37,946 bases of DNA from positions 1 to 37,946 of the forward strand of contig DXEF01000018.1 in assembly GCA_019115085.1 (NCBI GenBank), read 5' to 3'. A program made the translations under genes and the position numbers. The notes under the pieces are model-generated. The model did not search any database, had not been told where the DNA came from, and saw only the letters and a program-made list of their open reading frames with translations. This document shows positions 24,186 through 32,436 of this stretch, one piece after another; positions within the stretch are counted from its first letter, which is position 1; every line of letters begins with the position of its first letter. This stretch comes from Candidatus Agathobaculum pullicola (GTDB lineage: Bacteria > Bacillota > Clostridia > Oscillospirales > Butyricicoccaceae).

Positions 24186-25580
24186 ATGAAAAGTAAGTTC
24201 AGGATTGCTGTGGTCGCAGCGGTTGCGGCTATCGGATTGACAGCAACCGCAGGGGCTGCAAGTTTTGACCATTGTGCGGATCAGCTCAAGGATCTGGGCT
24301 TGTTCCAAGGCACGGCACAGGGCTATGAACTGGATCGGGCGCCGACCCGTGCGGAAGCGGCAACTATGCTGGTCCGCCTGCTGGGTAAGGAAGAGGAAGC
24401 GAAAGCGCTGGATTATACTGCACCGTTTACCGATCTTGCTGGTTGGGAAAAGCCGTATGTACAGTATTTGTATGATAACGGTCTGACCACAGGTGCGACT
24501 GCGACCACGTTTGAGCCGGAACAGGGATGCTCTGCTCAGATGTATACGACGTTCCTGCTTCGCGCTCTCGGCTACAGCGATACAGCGGGCGGTGACTTCA
24601 CTTATGCACAGGCAATATCCTTTGGCGAATCGCTCGGTTTGGTAGATTATGCAAACTGCAATCAGGATAACTTCCTGCGCGATCATGTTGCGGCAATGAG
24701 TCTGACAGCACTGGATACGCCGGTAAAGGGCGATGAGAACGCCGTGCTGCTGCAAAAGCTGGTAGACGACGGAGCGGTTGACGCGAATAAAGCAAGCGGT
24801 CTGCTGACGTTTTTTGACCGCTATGCGTCCTATACGGACGCATCCTCCAAGATGAATGATGCAGCGAAGATGGATATGACCGCAAATATTGCGGCGGATG
24901 TGTCGATGGGCGATACCAAGATCATGGATTTGACAATGCCGCTTAACATGAAGGTGGATGCCAATCCGGAAAATATGGACCAGTCCAAGATTGCGATGAC
25001 CGGAAAGATGAAGATCAACATCGATGAGTCATTGGTTGGTCAGGACGCACAGAACACGATCGATCAGGATATTGCATATTACTATACGGATGGCGTGTAC
25101 TACGTCAACATGGGTGACCAGAAGTTCAAAATGAATATGTCAGTGGAAGATGTGATGGCGCAAATGGGCAATTTGACCGGTATGCAGTCTTCCGAGCCGC
25201 TTTGCCTGATCGAAGCGATTGACCAATCCGGCAGCGACATGACGGTTACCTACTCTTCCTCGGGGATGAATGCGCTGGTCAATTCTGTTCTGGCAAACAT
25301 GGGTATGGATATGAGCACCATGGGTGCACAGATCAATTTCGAAGATATCTCCTCCAAGGTTACCATTTCCAATGGTGATATTAAGAATATGAACTTGGCT
25401 ATGAAGATGTCAATGACTGCGGAAGGACAGAGCATGGCTCTAAATATGACGATGGATTGCGCGGTAAACGGATTGGGTGACAGCGTTCAGATTACTCTGC
25501 CGAGCGATTTGGATACTTACGTCGATATGATCGGCGGCACGACTGCACTGATCGGCGGCGTGGATGAACCTGCGGCTTAA
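24186..25580 (+). CDS. SLH-domain exported protein with methionine-rich C-terminal domain
   Basis: A 464-residue secreted protein. A signal peptide covers about residues 1-24 (ATAGAAS near the cut). SLH-like repeats span about 25-180, with TRAEAATMLVRLLG at 54 and AQMYTTFLLRALGY at 117; these bind a secondary cell-wall polymer. The C-terminal domain (about 223-464) is beta-rich, resembling DUF6612/LolA-like domains, and holds 30 Met in about 242 residues. The start is the ATG at 24186 with AGGAGG upstream; the longer frame from 24156 lacks a site. A paralogue with the same N-terminal half lies at 26683, beyond ldh. Function unknown. Confidence 0.9.
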   Translation: MKSKFRIAVVAAVAAIGLTATAGAASFDHCADQLKDLGLFQGTAQGYELDRAPTRAEAATMLVRLLGKEEEAKALDYTAPFTDLAGWEKPYVQYLYDNGLTTGATATTFEPEQGCSAQMYTTFLLRALGYSDTAGGDFTYAQAISFGESLGLVDYANCNQDNFLRDHVAAMSLTALDTPVKGDENAVLLQKLVDDGAVDANKASGLLTFFDRYASYTDASSKMNDAAKMDMTANIAADVSMGDTKIMDLTMPLNMKVDANPENMDQSKIAMTGKMKINIDESLVGQDAQNTIDQDIAYYYTDGVYYVNMGDQKFKMNMSVEDVMAQMGNLTGMQSSEPLCLIEAIDQSGSDMTVTYSSSGMNALVNSVLANMGMDMSTMGAQINFEDISSKVTISNGDIKNMNLAMKMSMTAEGQSMALNMTMDCAVNGLGDSVQITLPSDLDTYVDMIGGTTALIGGVDEPAA

Positions 25581-25600
25581 GCTGTAGGAGGCCATGAAAG

Positions 25601-25635
25601 AAAAACCGGAACGGAAAATCCGTTCCGGTTTTTTT
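25601..25635. terminator. Bidirectional intrinsic terminator
   Basis: AAAAACCGGAACGGA and TCCGTTCCGGTTTTT form a 15-bp stem with a very short loop and T tracts on both strands, between the convergent SLH gene and ldh. Confidence 0.9.
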
Positions 25636-26584
25636 AGTGTAGTTGCTTCATTAAGGCCTTCATTTTTTGTGCGGAGCTTTGCAGTTTACCAAGTTCATCG
25701 GTGGACAACGGAATATCCAGCACGGCTTCCACGCCGTTTTTTCCCACGATAGACGGCAGGCCGAGGCAGATGCCGTCAACGCCGTAGTGACCTTGAATCA
25801 TCGAGGAAACGGGAAGCACGGAATGTTCGTCGCGGACGATGGCTTCCGCAATGCGGCGCACTGCCATGCCGATGCCGTAATAAGTGGCACCCTTGCTTTC
25901 GATAATGGCATAGGCGGCGTCACGCACGTCCTCATAAATTTGACGCAGCATAGAGGTGGGGTCCGTGATGCCGGTGATACGGCAGTAGTCATCCAGATCG
26001 ACGCCGGAAATATTGGCGCTGGACCAGACAGCAAGTTCGCTGTCACCATGCTCGCCGATGATGAAAGCATGCACGTTGCGGCTGTCTACACCGAGTTTCT
26101 GCCCCACGAGATATTTGAGACGCGCGGTATCCAATACCGTGCCCGAGCCGATGACATGTCCGGCCGGGAGGCCGGAAAGCTGCTGCGCCATGCAGGTGAG
26201 CACATCTACTGGATTGGAGACAATGAGCAATACCGCGTTTTGATTGACTGCGGTTAGCTGTTCCATGATGGAGGATAGGATCACGCGGTTGCGGTTGAGC
26301 AATTCTATTCGTGTCTCACCGGGCTTTTGGTTGGCGCCGGCCGCGATGATGATTAACCCACATTCCGCAAGGTCAGCATATTTGCCGGCACGCACAAAGC
26401 ATGGTTTGGCAAAGGAAACGCCATGGTTGATATCGGCGGCTTCACCTTCCGCCTTTCTGTGATTCATGTCTACCAGAACGACTTCCGAGAACAATCCGGA
26501 AACCGCTAAAGTATAGGCGCAGGTAGCACCGACAAAGCCAACTCCGATTACGCCGCATTTTTGCATGTTGGTCAATATGGACAC
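25634..26584 (-). CDS. ldh: L-lactate dehydrogenase
   Basis: A 316-residue NAD-dependent enzyme that reduces pyruvate to L-lactate. The Rossmann loop is GVIGVGFVGATCAY and Asp in VVLVDMN favours NAD. The active-site loop GANQKPGETR has Gln, the residue that separates LDH from malate dehydrogenase. The catalytic His lies in GEHGDSE, and NPVDVLT and DTARLKYLVG are also present. The start is uncertain: a GTG at 26584 sits only 3 bases after AAGGG, whereas the in-frame TTG at 26575 is better spaced. It is convergent with one SLH gene and divergent from the other. No clear Rex site was seen upstream. Confidence 0.95.
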   Translation of the reverse strand: MSILTNMQKCGVIGVGFVGATCAYTLAVSGLFSEVVLVDMNHRKAEGEAADINHGVSFAKPCFVRAGKYADLAECGLIIIAAGANQKPGETRIELLNRNRVILSSIMEQLTAVNQNAVLLIVSNPVDVLTCMAQQLSGLPAGHVIGSGTVLDTARLKYLVGQKLGVDSRNVHAFIIGEHGDSELAVWSSANISGVDLDDYCRITGITDPTSMLRQIYEDVRDAAYAIIESKGATYYGIGMAVRRIAEAIVRDEHSVLPVSSMIQGHYGVDGICLGLPSIVGKNGVEAVLDIPLSTDELGKLQSSAQKMKALMKQLH

Positions 26585-26618
26585 ACCCTTTCTTTTTGGG
26601 TAGTATGTCCGTTTCCTG

Positions 26619-26647
26619 TTGGAAAAAACACGAATCTATGATAAGAT
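26619..26647 (+). promoter_or_regulatory. Predicted promoter of second SLH gene
   Basis: TTGGAA, a 17-base spacer and TAAGAT lie about 35 bases upstream of the gene. A perfect inverted repeat GATATA-T-TATATC (26645-26657) overlaps the -10 box and could be an operator. Confidence 0.55.
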
Positions 26648-26682
26648 ATATTATATCGAAGTGATTTAAGGAGCGTATGAAA

Positions 26683-27852
26683 ATGAAACAGTGGTTTCGT
26701 ACTGCATTGGCCGGGGCATTGCTGGCCAGCTCGTTGGTGATTTCGGCTGCCGCCTCGGATTATACCGCGTGCGCCGATCATCTGAAGAATCTTGGGTTGT
26801 TTCAGGGAACCACGCAAGGATATGAGTTGGATCGCGTGCCAACGCGTGGTGAGGCGGCAGCAATGCTGGTGCGTTTGCTGGGAGAAGAACAGAACGCATT
26901 GACGCTGGAATATTCCGCGCCGTTCACCGATTTGCAGAACTGGGAAAAGCCTTATGTGCAGTATTTATATGATATTGGGGCAACCACGGGCATATCGGCA
27001 ACGAATTTTGCGCCGAACGCGCCTTGCACCGCGCAAATGTATGCAGCATTCGTCCTGCGTGCCCTTGGATATACCGAGGCGAACGGGGATTTTGGCTATG
27101 CCGATGTGGATGACTTTGCGCAGCAAATTGGGTTGTATGAAGCAGCGGTTATCGACACAGAGGATTTTCTGCGTGACGATGTTGCGGCTGCAAGCTATAC
27201 TGCGCTTTCATTGATCCCAAAGGGCGAGGAGCAAACACTTCTGGAACAGTTGGTCGAACATGGTGCAGTGGACGCGCAGACGGCAAAACCGTATCAGACG
27301 TTGTTCAGCACTTACGCGCAGTATCGTGTGGCGACCGAAAATATGCTGACATTGGAGCAGTTTTCTGTGCGCGGCGGATTAGAGGCGATGCTGTCGGAGG
27401 AAGGAAAGCAAAGCCTGACCGTGCGGACAGAGGACTATACTACAGTAAACCGTGTAGACGGCACGGCGATTACCGAGGGCAATATTACTTTGGAGGCGTC
27501 GAGCGTGGACGCATATTCGCAGAGCTATTCTATGGATGCAGCGGAGCAAACAGGCGATATTCGCGCCGCGTTGTTGCATGGATATGATGTGGTGCCGCTG
27601 GCTTATGTGGATACATTGAATCGGTCAGGGAGCGATTGGACGTTCTCGTTTGCTGATCTGCCTGCTCAATATGAAGGATGCTTGTGGGCGTTGCCGCAGG
27701 CCGGTATTGTGTTAGAGCAGGCAGGAGATGCTGTGCTGCTGCAAACTGTGCAGAATGGGCGTATTGCATCGCAGACATTGCGTGTTGAGTTTTCACAAGA
27801 TAATGTAGAGCTCCAGGCGGTTCTGACCGGAGAGATGGAAGGGACTCGTTAA
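26683..27852 (+). CDS. SLH-domain exported protein, paralogue
   Basis: A 389-residue secreted protein with a signal peptide (about 1-24, ending VISAAAS). The N-terminal SLH region closely matches the protein at 24186: LGLFQGTTQGYELDRVPTRG, APFTDL, WEKPYVQYLYD and AQMYAAFVLRALGY. Two Cys, one before DHLK and one before TAQMY, are at the same places in both and could pair. The C-terminal domain aligns in part (NRSGSDWTFSF against DQSGSDMTVTY) but has only about four Met. An ATG at 26677 is only 3 bases after AAGGAG; the ATG at 26683 has 9-base spacing and is preferred. Function unknown, probably wall-associated. Confidence 0.88.
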   Translation: MKQWFRTALAGALLASSLVISAAASDYTACADHLKNLGLFQGTTQGYELDRVPTRGEAAAMLVRLLGEEQNALTLEYSAPFTDLQNWEKPYVQYLYDIGATTGISATNFAPNAPCTAQMYAAFVLRALGYTEANGDFGYADVDDFAQQIGLYEAAVIDTEDFLRDDVAAASYTALSLIPKGEEQTLLEQLVEHGAVDAQTAKPYQTLFSTYAQYRVATENMLTLEQFSVRGGLEAMLSEEGKQSLTVRTEDYTTVNRVDGTAITEGNITLEASSVDAYSQSYSMDAAEQTGDIRAALLHGYDVVPLAYVDTLNRSGSDWTFSFADLPAQYEGCLWALPQAGIVLEQAGDAVLLQTVQNGRIASQTLRVEFSQDNVELQAVLTGEMEGTR

Positions 27853-27867
27853 AGCTATTGGAAAAAG

Positions 27868-27919
27868 AACAAAACCGTCGGACAGCAGGAGAAAGTCCTT
27901 GCTGCCCGACGGTTTTGTT
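27868..27919. terminator. Bidirectional intrinsic terminator
   Basis: AACAAAACCGTCGG and CCGACGGTTTTGTT, extended by CAGCA/TGCTG past one mismatch, form a long stem between convergent genes. The minus strand continues into TTCTTTTTCC. Confidence 0.8.
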
Positions 27920-27926
27920 TGTGTGA

Positions 27927-27958
27927 ATAAGCACCCCATCGACCGACAGGGTGCTTAT
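27927..27958 (-). terminator. Second hairpin downstream of the Nfn-like operon
   Basis: ATAAGCACCC and GGGTGCTTAT form a perfect 10-bp stem just after the minus-strand stop at 27967. It lacks its own T tail on the minus strand and may work with the next hairpin or protect the message end. Confidence 0.45.
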
Positions 27959-27966
27959 GTTAGAGT

Positions 27967-29358
27967 TTACTGCTTACTCTTGATGTATTCATCCATCGCT
28001 GCGGCAGCGCGCTTGCCAGCGCCCATGGCGAGGATAACGGTTGCTGCACCGGTGACAGCGTCGCCGCCAGCAAATACGCCTTCCTTAGACGTGATACCGT
28101 GCTCGTCGTCTGCAATGATGCAGCCCTTGCGGTTGGTGTCTAGACCAGGCGTAGTGTGACGGATCAGCGGATTCGGTGTGGTGCCGATTGCTGCGATGAC
28201 ACAGTCCAGATCCAGTGTGAACTCACTGCCCTCAACCGGTACCGGACGGCGGCGACCGGATTCATCCGGCTCGCCCAGCTCCATCTGCTGGCACTTTAGG
28301 CCGGTCACATTGTAGTTTTCATCCACCAGCACTTCGAGCGGTGCGGTCAGGAACTTGAACACAACGCCTTCTTCCTTGGCGTGATGAATTTCTTCCAAAC
28401 GCGCGGGCAATTCATTTTCAGAACGGCGGTAAACGATGTAAACATCATCTGCCCCCATGCGCTTGGCACAACGGGCCGCATCCATTGCGACGTTACCGCC
28501 GCCCACGACTGCAATCTTGCGCGCGTGGAAAATCGGGGTTTCAGCGTCGTTCTGATAGGCCTTCATCAGGTTGATGCGAGTCAGATATTCGTTAGCGGAA
28601 TACACACCGTTGGCGTTCTCGCCCGGCACACCCATAAAGGTCGGCAGGCCGGCACCCGAACCGACAAAAATCGCTTCATAGCCGTCCTCAAACAGTTCGT
28701 CGATGGTCTCAGAACGACCGACTACAAAGTTCAGCACAAACTCAACGCCAAGGTCTTTGAGCGTGTCGATTTCCTTCTGTACAATCTCCTTAGGTAGGCG
28801 GAACTCCGGAATACCGTACATCAGCACGCCGCCTGCGATGTGCAGTGCCTCAAATACGGTCACTTGATAGCCCATGCGCGCCAGATCGCCCGCGCAGGTT
28901 AGACCTGCAGGGCCAGCGCCGATAATTGCACACTTATGACCATTGGGAGCCGGCTTTGATGCTTTTTCTTCACCGTGTGCACGCGCATAGTCTGCGACAA
29001 AGCGTTCCAAGCGACCGATAGCGACCGCTTCACCCTTGATGCCGCGCACGCACTTCTGCTCACACTGCGTTTCCTGCGGGCATACACGGCCGCATACAGC
29101 CGGTAGGGCAGAGGTCTCTTTGATTTTGGCGGCAGCCTCGAGGAACTTACCCTCGGCGACCAGCGCGATAAATTCGGGGATTTTAACCTGTACCGGGCAG
29201 CCGGAGATGCAGGGCTTATGCTTGCAATTGAGGCAGCGCTGCGCTTCTTCAATCGCCATTTCCGGCGTATAGCCGAGCGTCACTTCATCGAAATTCTTAT
29301 TGCGTACGTTCGGCGCCTGCTCGGGCATGGGTACTTTATTTGGATTCATATTCGCCAT
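27967..29358 (-). CDS. gltA: GltA-family NADPH-dependent oxidoreductase, probable NfnL (NfnB) subunit
   Basis: A 463-residue flavin and iron-sulfur protein. The N-terminal region has Cys motifs for two [4Fe-4S] clusters (CLNCKHKPCISGCP and CGRVCPQETQCEQKC). Two Rossmann domains follow: GAGPAGLTCAGDLARMGY for FAD near residue 150 and VVGGGNVAMDAARCAKRMG for NADP(H) near 290. It ends with the FAD motif GVFAGGDAVTGAATVI. It is usually annotated as glutamate synthase small subunit, but the 2-base gap to a PyrK-like gene and both lengths match NfnAB, the complex coupling NADH and reduced ferredoxin to NADP+ reduction by flavin-based bifurcation. No glutamate synthase large subunit is nearby. Confidence 0.92.
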   Translation of the reverse strand: MANMNPNKVPMPEQAPNVRNKNFDEVTLGYTPEMAIEEAQRCLNCKHKPCISGCPVQVKIPEFIALVAEGKFLEAAAKIKETSALPAVCGRVCPQETQCEQKCVRGIKGEAVAIGRLERFVADYARAHGEEKASKPAPNGHKCAIIGAGPAGLTCAGDLARMGYQVTVFEALHIAGGVLMYGIPEFRLPKEIVQKEIDTLKDLGVEFVLNFVVGRSETIDELFEDGYEAIFVGSGAGLPTFMGVPGENANGVYSANEYLTRINLMKAYQNDAETPIFHARKIAVVGGGNVAMDAARCAKRMGADDVYIVYRRSENELPARLEEIHHAKEEGVVFKFLTAPLEVLVDENYNVTGLKCQQMELGEPDESGRRRPVPVEGSEFTLDLDCVIAAIGTTPNPLIRHTTPGLDTNRKGCIIADDEHGITSKEGVFAGGDAVTGAATVILAMGAGKRAAAAMDEYIKSKQ

Positions 29359-29360
29359 TG

Positions 29361-30212
29361 TTACTTGACCTCCATCTTGAACAGGTTGCAGTGTGCCTCG
29401 CGGCGCTCTACCGCCTGCTTTTCCTGTGCCTTGTACATCGCACTGCGGCGCATTGCACTGTCAAAATCGACAAGATGGCCGTCAAAGTCTGGACCGTCAA
29501 CGCAGGCGAATTTGGTTTCGCCGCCGACTGTCAGGCGGCAGCAGCCGCACATGCCAGTGCCATCTACCATAATGGTGTTCATGGAAACGATAGTTTTGAT
29601 GCCGTAGGGACGGGTGGTCTCAGCAACGAACTTCATCATGATCATCGGGCCGATGGCGATGACGGCGTCATACTGGTTACCTGCGTCAATCAGTTCTTTG
29701 AGCACCTCGGTAACAAGCGCCTTGCGGCCGTTCGAGCCATCGTCCGTCACAATATACAAATTGGTGGAGGCAGCTCGCATCTCGTCCTCTAGAATAATGA
29801 TGTCCTTGTTGCGGAAGCCTGCGATCAGGTCAACTTCACAGCCCATTTCGTGCAGTTTCTTCGCCTGCGGATAGGCGATTGCGCAGCCCAAGCCGCCGCC
29901 GACTACGGCAACTTTCTTCAGGCCTTCCAGTTCGCTTGCCTTGCCCAGTGGGCCGACAAAGTCGTGCAGGCAGTCGCCCTCGTTCAGAGCGCCCAGCGCA
30001 ATAGTGGTTGCGCCGACCTCCTGAAAAATAATCGTGACTGCACCCGTCTCACGGTTATACTCCGCAATTGTGAGCGGGATACGCTCTCCATCCTCGCTGA
30101 CGCGCAGAATGATGAATTGGCCCGGCTCAGCCTTACGCGCCACGTGCGGCGCGTCAATCACCATCAGCTTGGTGTTCGCGTTCAGCGTCTGCTTTTTCAA
30201 AATCTGATACAC
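29361..30212 (-). CDS. PyrK-like FAD/NAD-binding protein, probable NfnS (NfnA) subunit
   Basis: A 283-residue ferredoxin-NADP reductase-fold protein. An FAD-binding barrel comes first (PGQFIILRVSEDGERIPLTI), then an NAD domain (VVGGGLGCAIAYPQAK and AIGPMIMMKFV), then a C-terminal [2Fe-2S] segment, DGTGMCGCC followed by FACVDGPDFDGH. In Nfn one ligand of this cluster is an Asp, and VDGTG fits that. In Nfn this small subunit binds NAD(H), beside the GltA-like large subunit. The start is a GTG at 30212 with AAGGAGG about 11 bases upstream. It is the first gene of the operon. Confidence 0.9.
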   Translation of the reverse strand: MYQILKKQTLNANTKLMVIDAPHVARKAEPGQFIILRVSEDGERIPLTIAEYNRETGAVTIIFQEVGATTIALGALNEGDCLHDFVGPLGKASELEGLKKVAVVGGGLGCAIAYPQAKKLHEMGCEVDLIAGFRNKDIIILEDEMRAASTNLYIVTDDGSNGRKALVTEVLKELIDAGNQYDAVIAIGPMIMMKFVAETTRPYGIKTIVSMNTIMVDGTGMCGCCRLTVGGETKFACVDGPDFDGHLVDFDSAMRRSAMYKAQEKQAVERREAHCNLFKMEVK

Positions 30213-30254
30213 TAAATTTCGTACCTCCTTGCGTTTATCGCATCGAACACATCT

Positions 30255-30283
30255 ATTATACTGTTTATAGGGACTGAACGCAA
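30255..30283 (-). promoter_or_regulatory. Predicted promoter of Nfn-like operon
   Basis: On the minus strand TTGCGT, a 17-base spacer and a perfect TATAAT lie about 40 bases ahead of the GTG start. Confidence 0.7.
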
Positions 30284-30334
30284 GGAGAAATCCGAACGGA
30301 AAGACAGATGTTTTCGCCTGAAAGACAGTGCAAA

Positions 30335-30589
30335 TTAGTAATTCAGCACAATACTATCGCCGGAAACAAAGCCCTGACACGGACCGTAGCGTACAGCATG
30401 CCAATCCGCTTGACGGCCGAGTACCACGAGCTGCGCGCCGCACGGCACACTGCCGACGATTGCTGCGTGGGGGGAGGGTTTGTCATAGATGGAGATAACG
30501 CCCGAAAGAGATTCGGCGGTGGCGGTTGTACCGTGCGGATGTCTGACGGACGATTGTATGGATGGGAGAGGATATGTATGGTAACGCAT
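30335..30589 (-). CDS. Small bacterial SH3-domain protein
   Basis: An 84-residue protein whose residues about 30-84 form one SH3b-like domain: SIYDKPSPHAAIVGSVPCGA, then a WHAVRYGPCQGFVSGDSI ending. The pattern matches the SH3 repeats of the amidase at the left edge only loosely. There is no signal peptide or membrane segment, which is odd for a wall-binding fold. The start at 30589 is well supported by TAGGAGG about 9 bases upstream on the minus strand. A 160-codon plus-strand frame over the same bases looks like a shadow. Two Cys (in VPCGA and GPCQG) are present. Role unknown. Confidence 0.75.
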   Translation of the reverse strand: MRYHTYPLPSIQSSVRHPHGTTATAESLSGVISIYDKPSPHAAIVGSVPCGAQLVVLGRQADWHAVRYGPCQGFVSGDSIVLNY

Positions 30590-30719
30590 GGAAATGACCT
30601 CCTACAAAATAAGGTATTGTCAAGCTATGCGAGGCGGCTGAAAAAGGTCACAGTGCAAATTTGTTGTGGATATGACGAAAAGCGATGTGATATTTGTTGG
30701 GTTTTTGCTGATTTAGAGG

Positions 30720-30748
30720 TTGAATTTTTAAACAGGCCCATGTATAAT
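30720..30748 (+). promoter_or_regulatory. Predicted promoter of amino acid ABC importer
   Basis: TTGAAT, a 17-base spacer and a perfect TATAAT lie about 55 bases upstream of the binding-protein gene. Confidence 0.75.
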
Positions 30749-30804
30749 GAATCTTGTTTGAAATGCCCGGTCCACAAGGCCGGCGATTAGGAGGAGAGAA
30801 GACA

Positions 30805-31623
30805 ATGAAAAAGTTTTCTATTGCGATGCTGAGCATGCTTTTGGCAGGCTCGATGCTGCTGACCGGATGCGGTGGCAACAATGCACAGACACAGACTACG
30901 GATAATGGTCAGGGCGAGAGCAATGCAGCCCAAACCGGTACGGATTACAAGCTGGCTGTGGACGGTACGCTGACCATGGCAACCAATGCGTTCTTTGAGC
31001 CGTATGAGTACTACGAGGGCGAAGAGATTGTCGGTATCGACGCTGAGGTTGGCAAGGCAATTGCGGATAAGCTCGGTTTGAACTTTGCCATTTCTGATAT
31101 GGAGTTTGATTCGATTATCACCGCGGTTTCGTCCGGCAAGGCGGATATGGGTATGGCGGGTATGACGGTTACCCCGGACCGTGAGAAGAATGTGAACTTC
31201 TCGCAGACCTATGCAACCGGTGTGCAGTCCATCATTGTTCCGGAAGGCTCCGACATTGCTTCTCCGGACGATCTGGCAGGTAAGAAGATCGGCGTGCAGC
31301 AGGGTACTACAGGCGACCTGTACTGCACCGATGACTTCGGCGAAGATGCGATGAGCCGTTACAGCAAGGGTACGGACGCTATCATGGCGCTGACGCAGGG
31401 CAAGATTGACTGCGTTGTTATCGATAACGCACCGGCGCAGAAGTATGTGGAAGCGAACGAGGGTCTGAAGATTCTGGATACCGCCTATGCGGAAGAGGAT
31501 TATGCAATCGCGTTTGCCAAGGATAATACTGCGCTCAAGGATGCGGTTGATGCTGCACTGGGTGAACTGATTGCAGACGGTACCGTGCAGTCGATCATTG
31601 ATAAGTATATCACGGCGGACTAA
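30805..31623 (+). CDS. Polar amino acid ABC transporter substrate-binding lipoprotein
   Basis: A 272-residue lipoprotein of the SBP_bac_3 family. The signal peptide ends in a lipobox LLTGC with Cys22 as the lipid anchor, followed by a Gln/Thr/Asn-rich linker. The binding domain (about 50-272) has ATNAFFEPYEYYEGEEIVG, DMEFDSIITAVSSGKADMG, TVTPDREKNVNFSQ and KIGVQQGTTGD, typical for arginine, glutamine, histidine or cystine binders; the exact ligand is not determined. The ATG at 30805 follows AGGAGGAGAG; a longer upstream frame overlaps the promoter. Permease and ATPase genes follow. Confidence 0.94.
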   Translation: MKKFSIAMLSMLLAGSMLLTGCGGNNAQTQTTDNGQGESNAAQTGTDYKLAVDGTLTMATNAFFEPYEYYEGEEIVGIDAEVGKAIADKLGLNFAISDMEFDSIITAVSSGKADMGMAGMTVTPDREKNVNFSQTYATGVQSIIVPEGSDIASPDDLAGKKIGVQQGTTGDLYCTDDFGEDAMSRYSKGTDAIMALTQGKIDCVVIDNAPAQKYVEANEGLKILDTAYAEEDYAIAFAKDNTALKDAVDAALGELIADGTVQSIIDKYITAD

Positions 31624-31640
31624 GTGAGCAAACAAGCTGT

Positions 31641-31665
31641 GGGGACGGCCTGCAATGGCCGCCCC
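31641..31665 (+). promoter_or_regulatory. Intergenic stem-loop between binding-protein and permease genes
   Basis: GGGGACGGCC and GGCCGCCCC form a GC-rich stem with one bulged base and no real T tail. Such hairpins often stabilise the binding-protein message or partly stop transcription, giving more binding protein than permease. Confidence 0.5.
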
Positions 31666-31698
31666 CTCTGCGCATTTTCATAAATAAAAAGGGGGATT

Positions 31699-32436
31699 GT
31701 GCCGGTGTCAGAATTTATCCAATGGTTTCAGGAGCAGTTTTATCAGACCTTTATTGAGGGCGACCGGTGGTACATCTATTTTGCCAAGGGTCTTGGCACA
31801 ACGCTGGAGGTTACGGTCGGCGCGCTGATTCTCGGTGTTGTAATTGGTGTATGTATTGCGATCATTCGCTCGGCATATGATTCGCAGCGTGTGCATTGGC
31901 GCGGTCTGGGCGGCATACTGCTTGGGCTGGGCAACCTTGTTTGTAAGGTGTACCTGACAGTCATTCGCGGTACGCCCAGCACGGTGCAGCTCCTGATTAT
32001 GTACTTTATTATTTTTGGTTCTTCGCAAAATATGATTGCGGCGGCTATTATCTCCTTTGGCGTCAATTCCGGTGCTTATGTGGCGGAAATTGTGCGTTCT
32101 GGTATTATGTCAATCAATAAGGGGCAGATGGAGGCAGGCAGGTCGCTGGGACTGAATTATGCGGCCACGATGCGTTATGTCATCATTCCGCAGGCGATCA
32201 AGAACATTCTGCCAGCGTTGGGCAATGAACTCATTACGCTGCTGAAGGAGACTTCAATTTGTACAGTCATCGGTCTGATGGATTTGACCAAGGGTGCAAT
32301 GATTGTACAGAGCCGTACCTATGCGCCTTGGATGCCGTATCTTTCGATTGCAGTCATCTATTTGGTCATGGTACTGATCCTGACCAAGCTGCTCGGTATT
32401 CTGGAAAGGAGGCTGCGCGCAAGTGATCAGCGTTAA
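31699..32436 (+). CDS. Polar amino acid ABC transporter permease
   Basis: A 245-residue inner membrane permease of the HisMQ/GlnP type with about five membrane segments. [20 protein letters not shown] opens the transmembrane domain, [17 protein letters not shown] is the conserved RGTP loop, and the EAA loop that docks the ATPase reads [20 protein letters not shown]. The GTG at 31699 lies 3 bases from GGGGG; the GTG at 31705 has better spacing and may be the true start. It overlaps the ATPase gene by 14 bases. It probably works as a homodimer, as no second permease gene is present. Confidence 0.94.
   Translation: MPVSEFIQWFQEQFYQTFIEGDRWYIYFAKGLGTTLEVTVGALILGVVIGVCIAIIRSAYDSQRVHWRGLGGILLGLGNLVCKVYLTVIRGTPSTVQLLIMYFIIFGSSQNMIAAAIISFGVNSGAYVAEIVRSGIMSINKGQMEAGRSLGLNYAATMRYVIIPQAIKNILPALGNELITLLKETSICTVIGLMDLTKGAMIVQSRTYAPWMPYLSIAVIYLVMVLILTKLLGILERRLRASDQR

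Noticed and set aside
26585-26682. Rex-type redox operator upstream of ldh
   Set aside because: No TTGTTAA-N4-TTAACAA-like sequence was found; only an unrelated AT-rich palindrome is present.
30308-30790. 160-codon plus-strand frame before the ABC importer
   Set aside because: It lacks a ribosome site, overlaps the importer promoter, and lies antisense to the SH3 gene, which has a good site and a recognisable fold.
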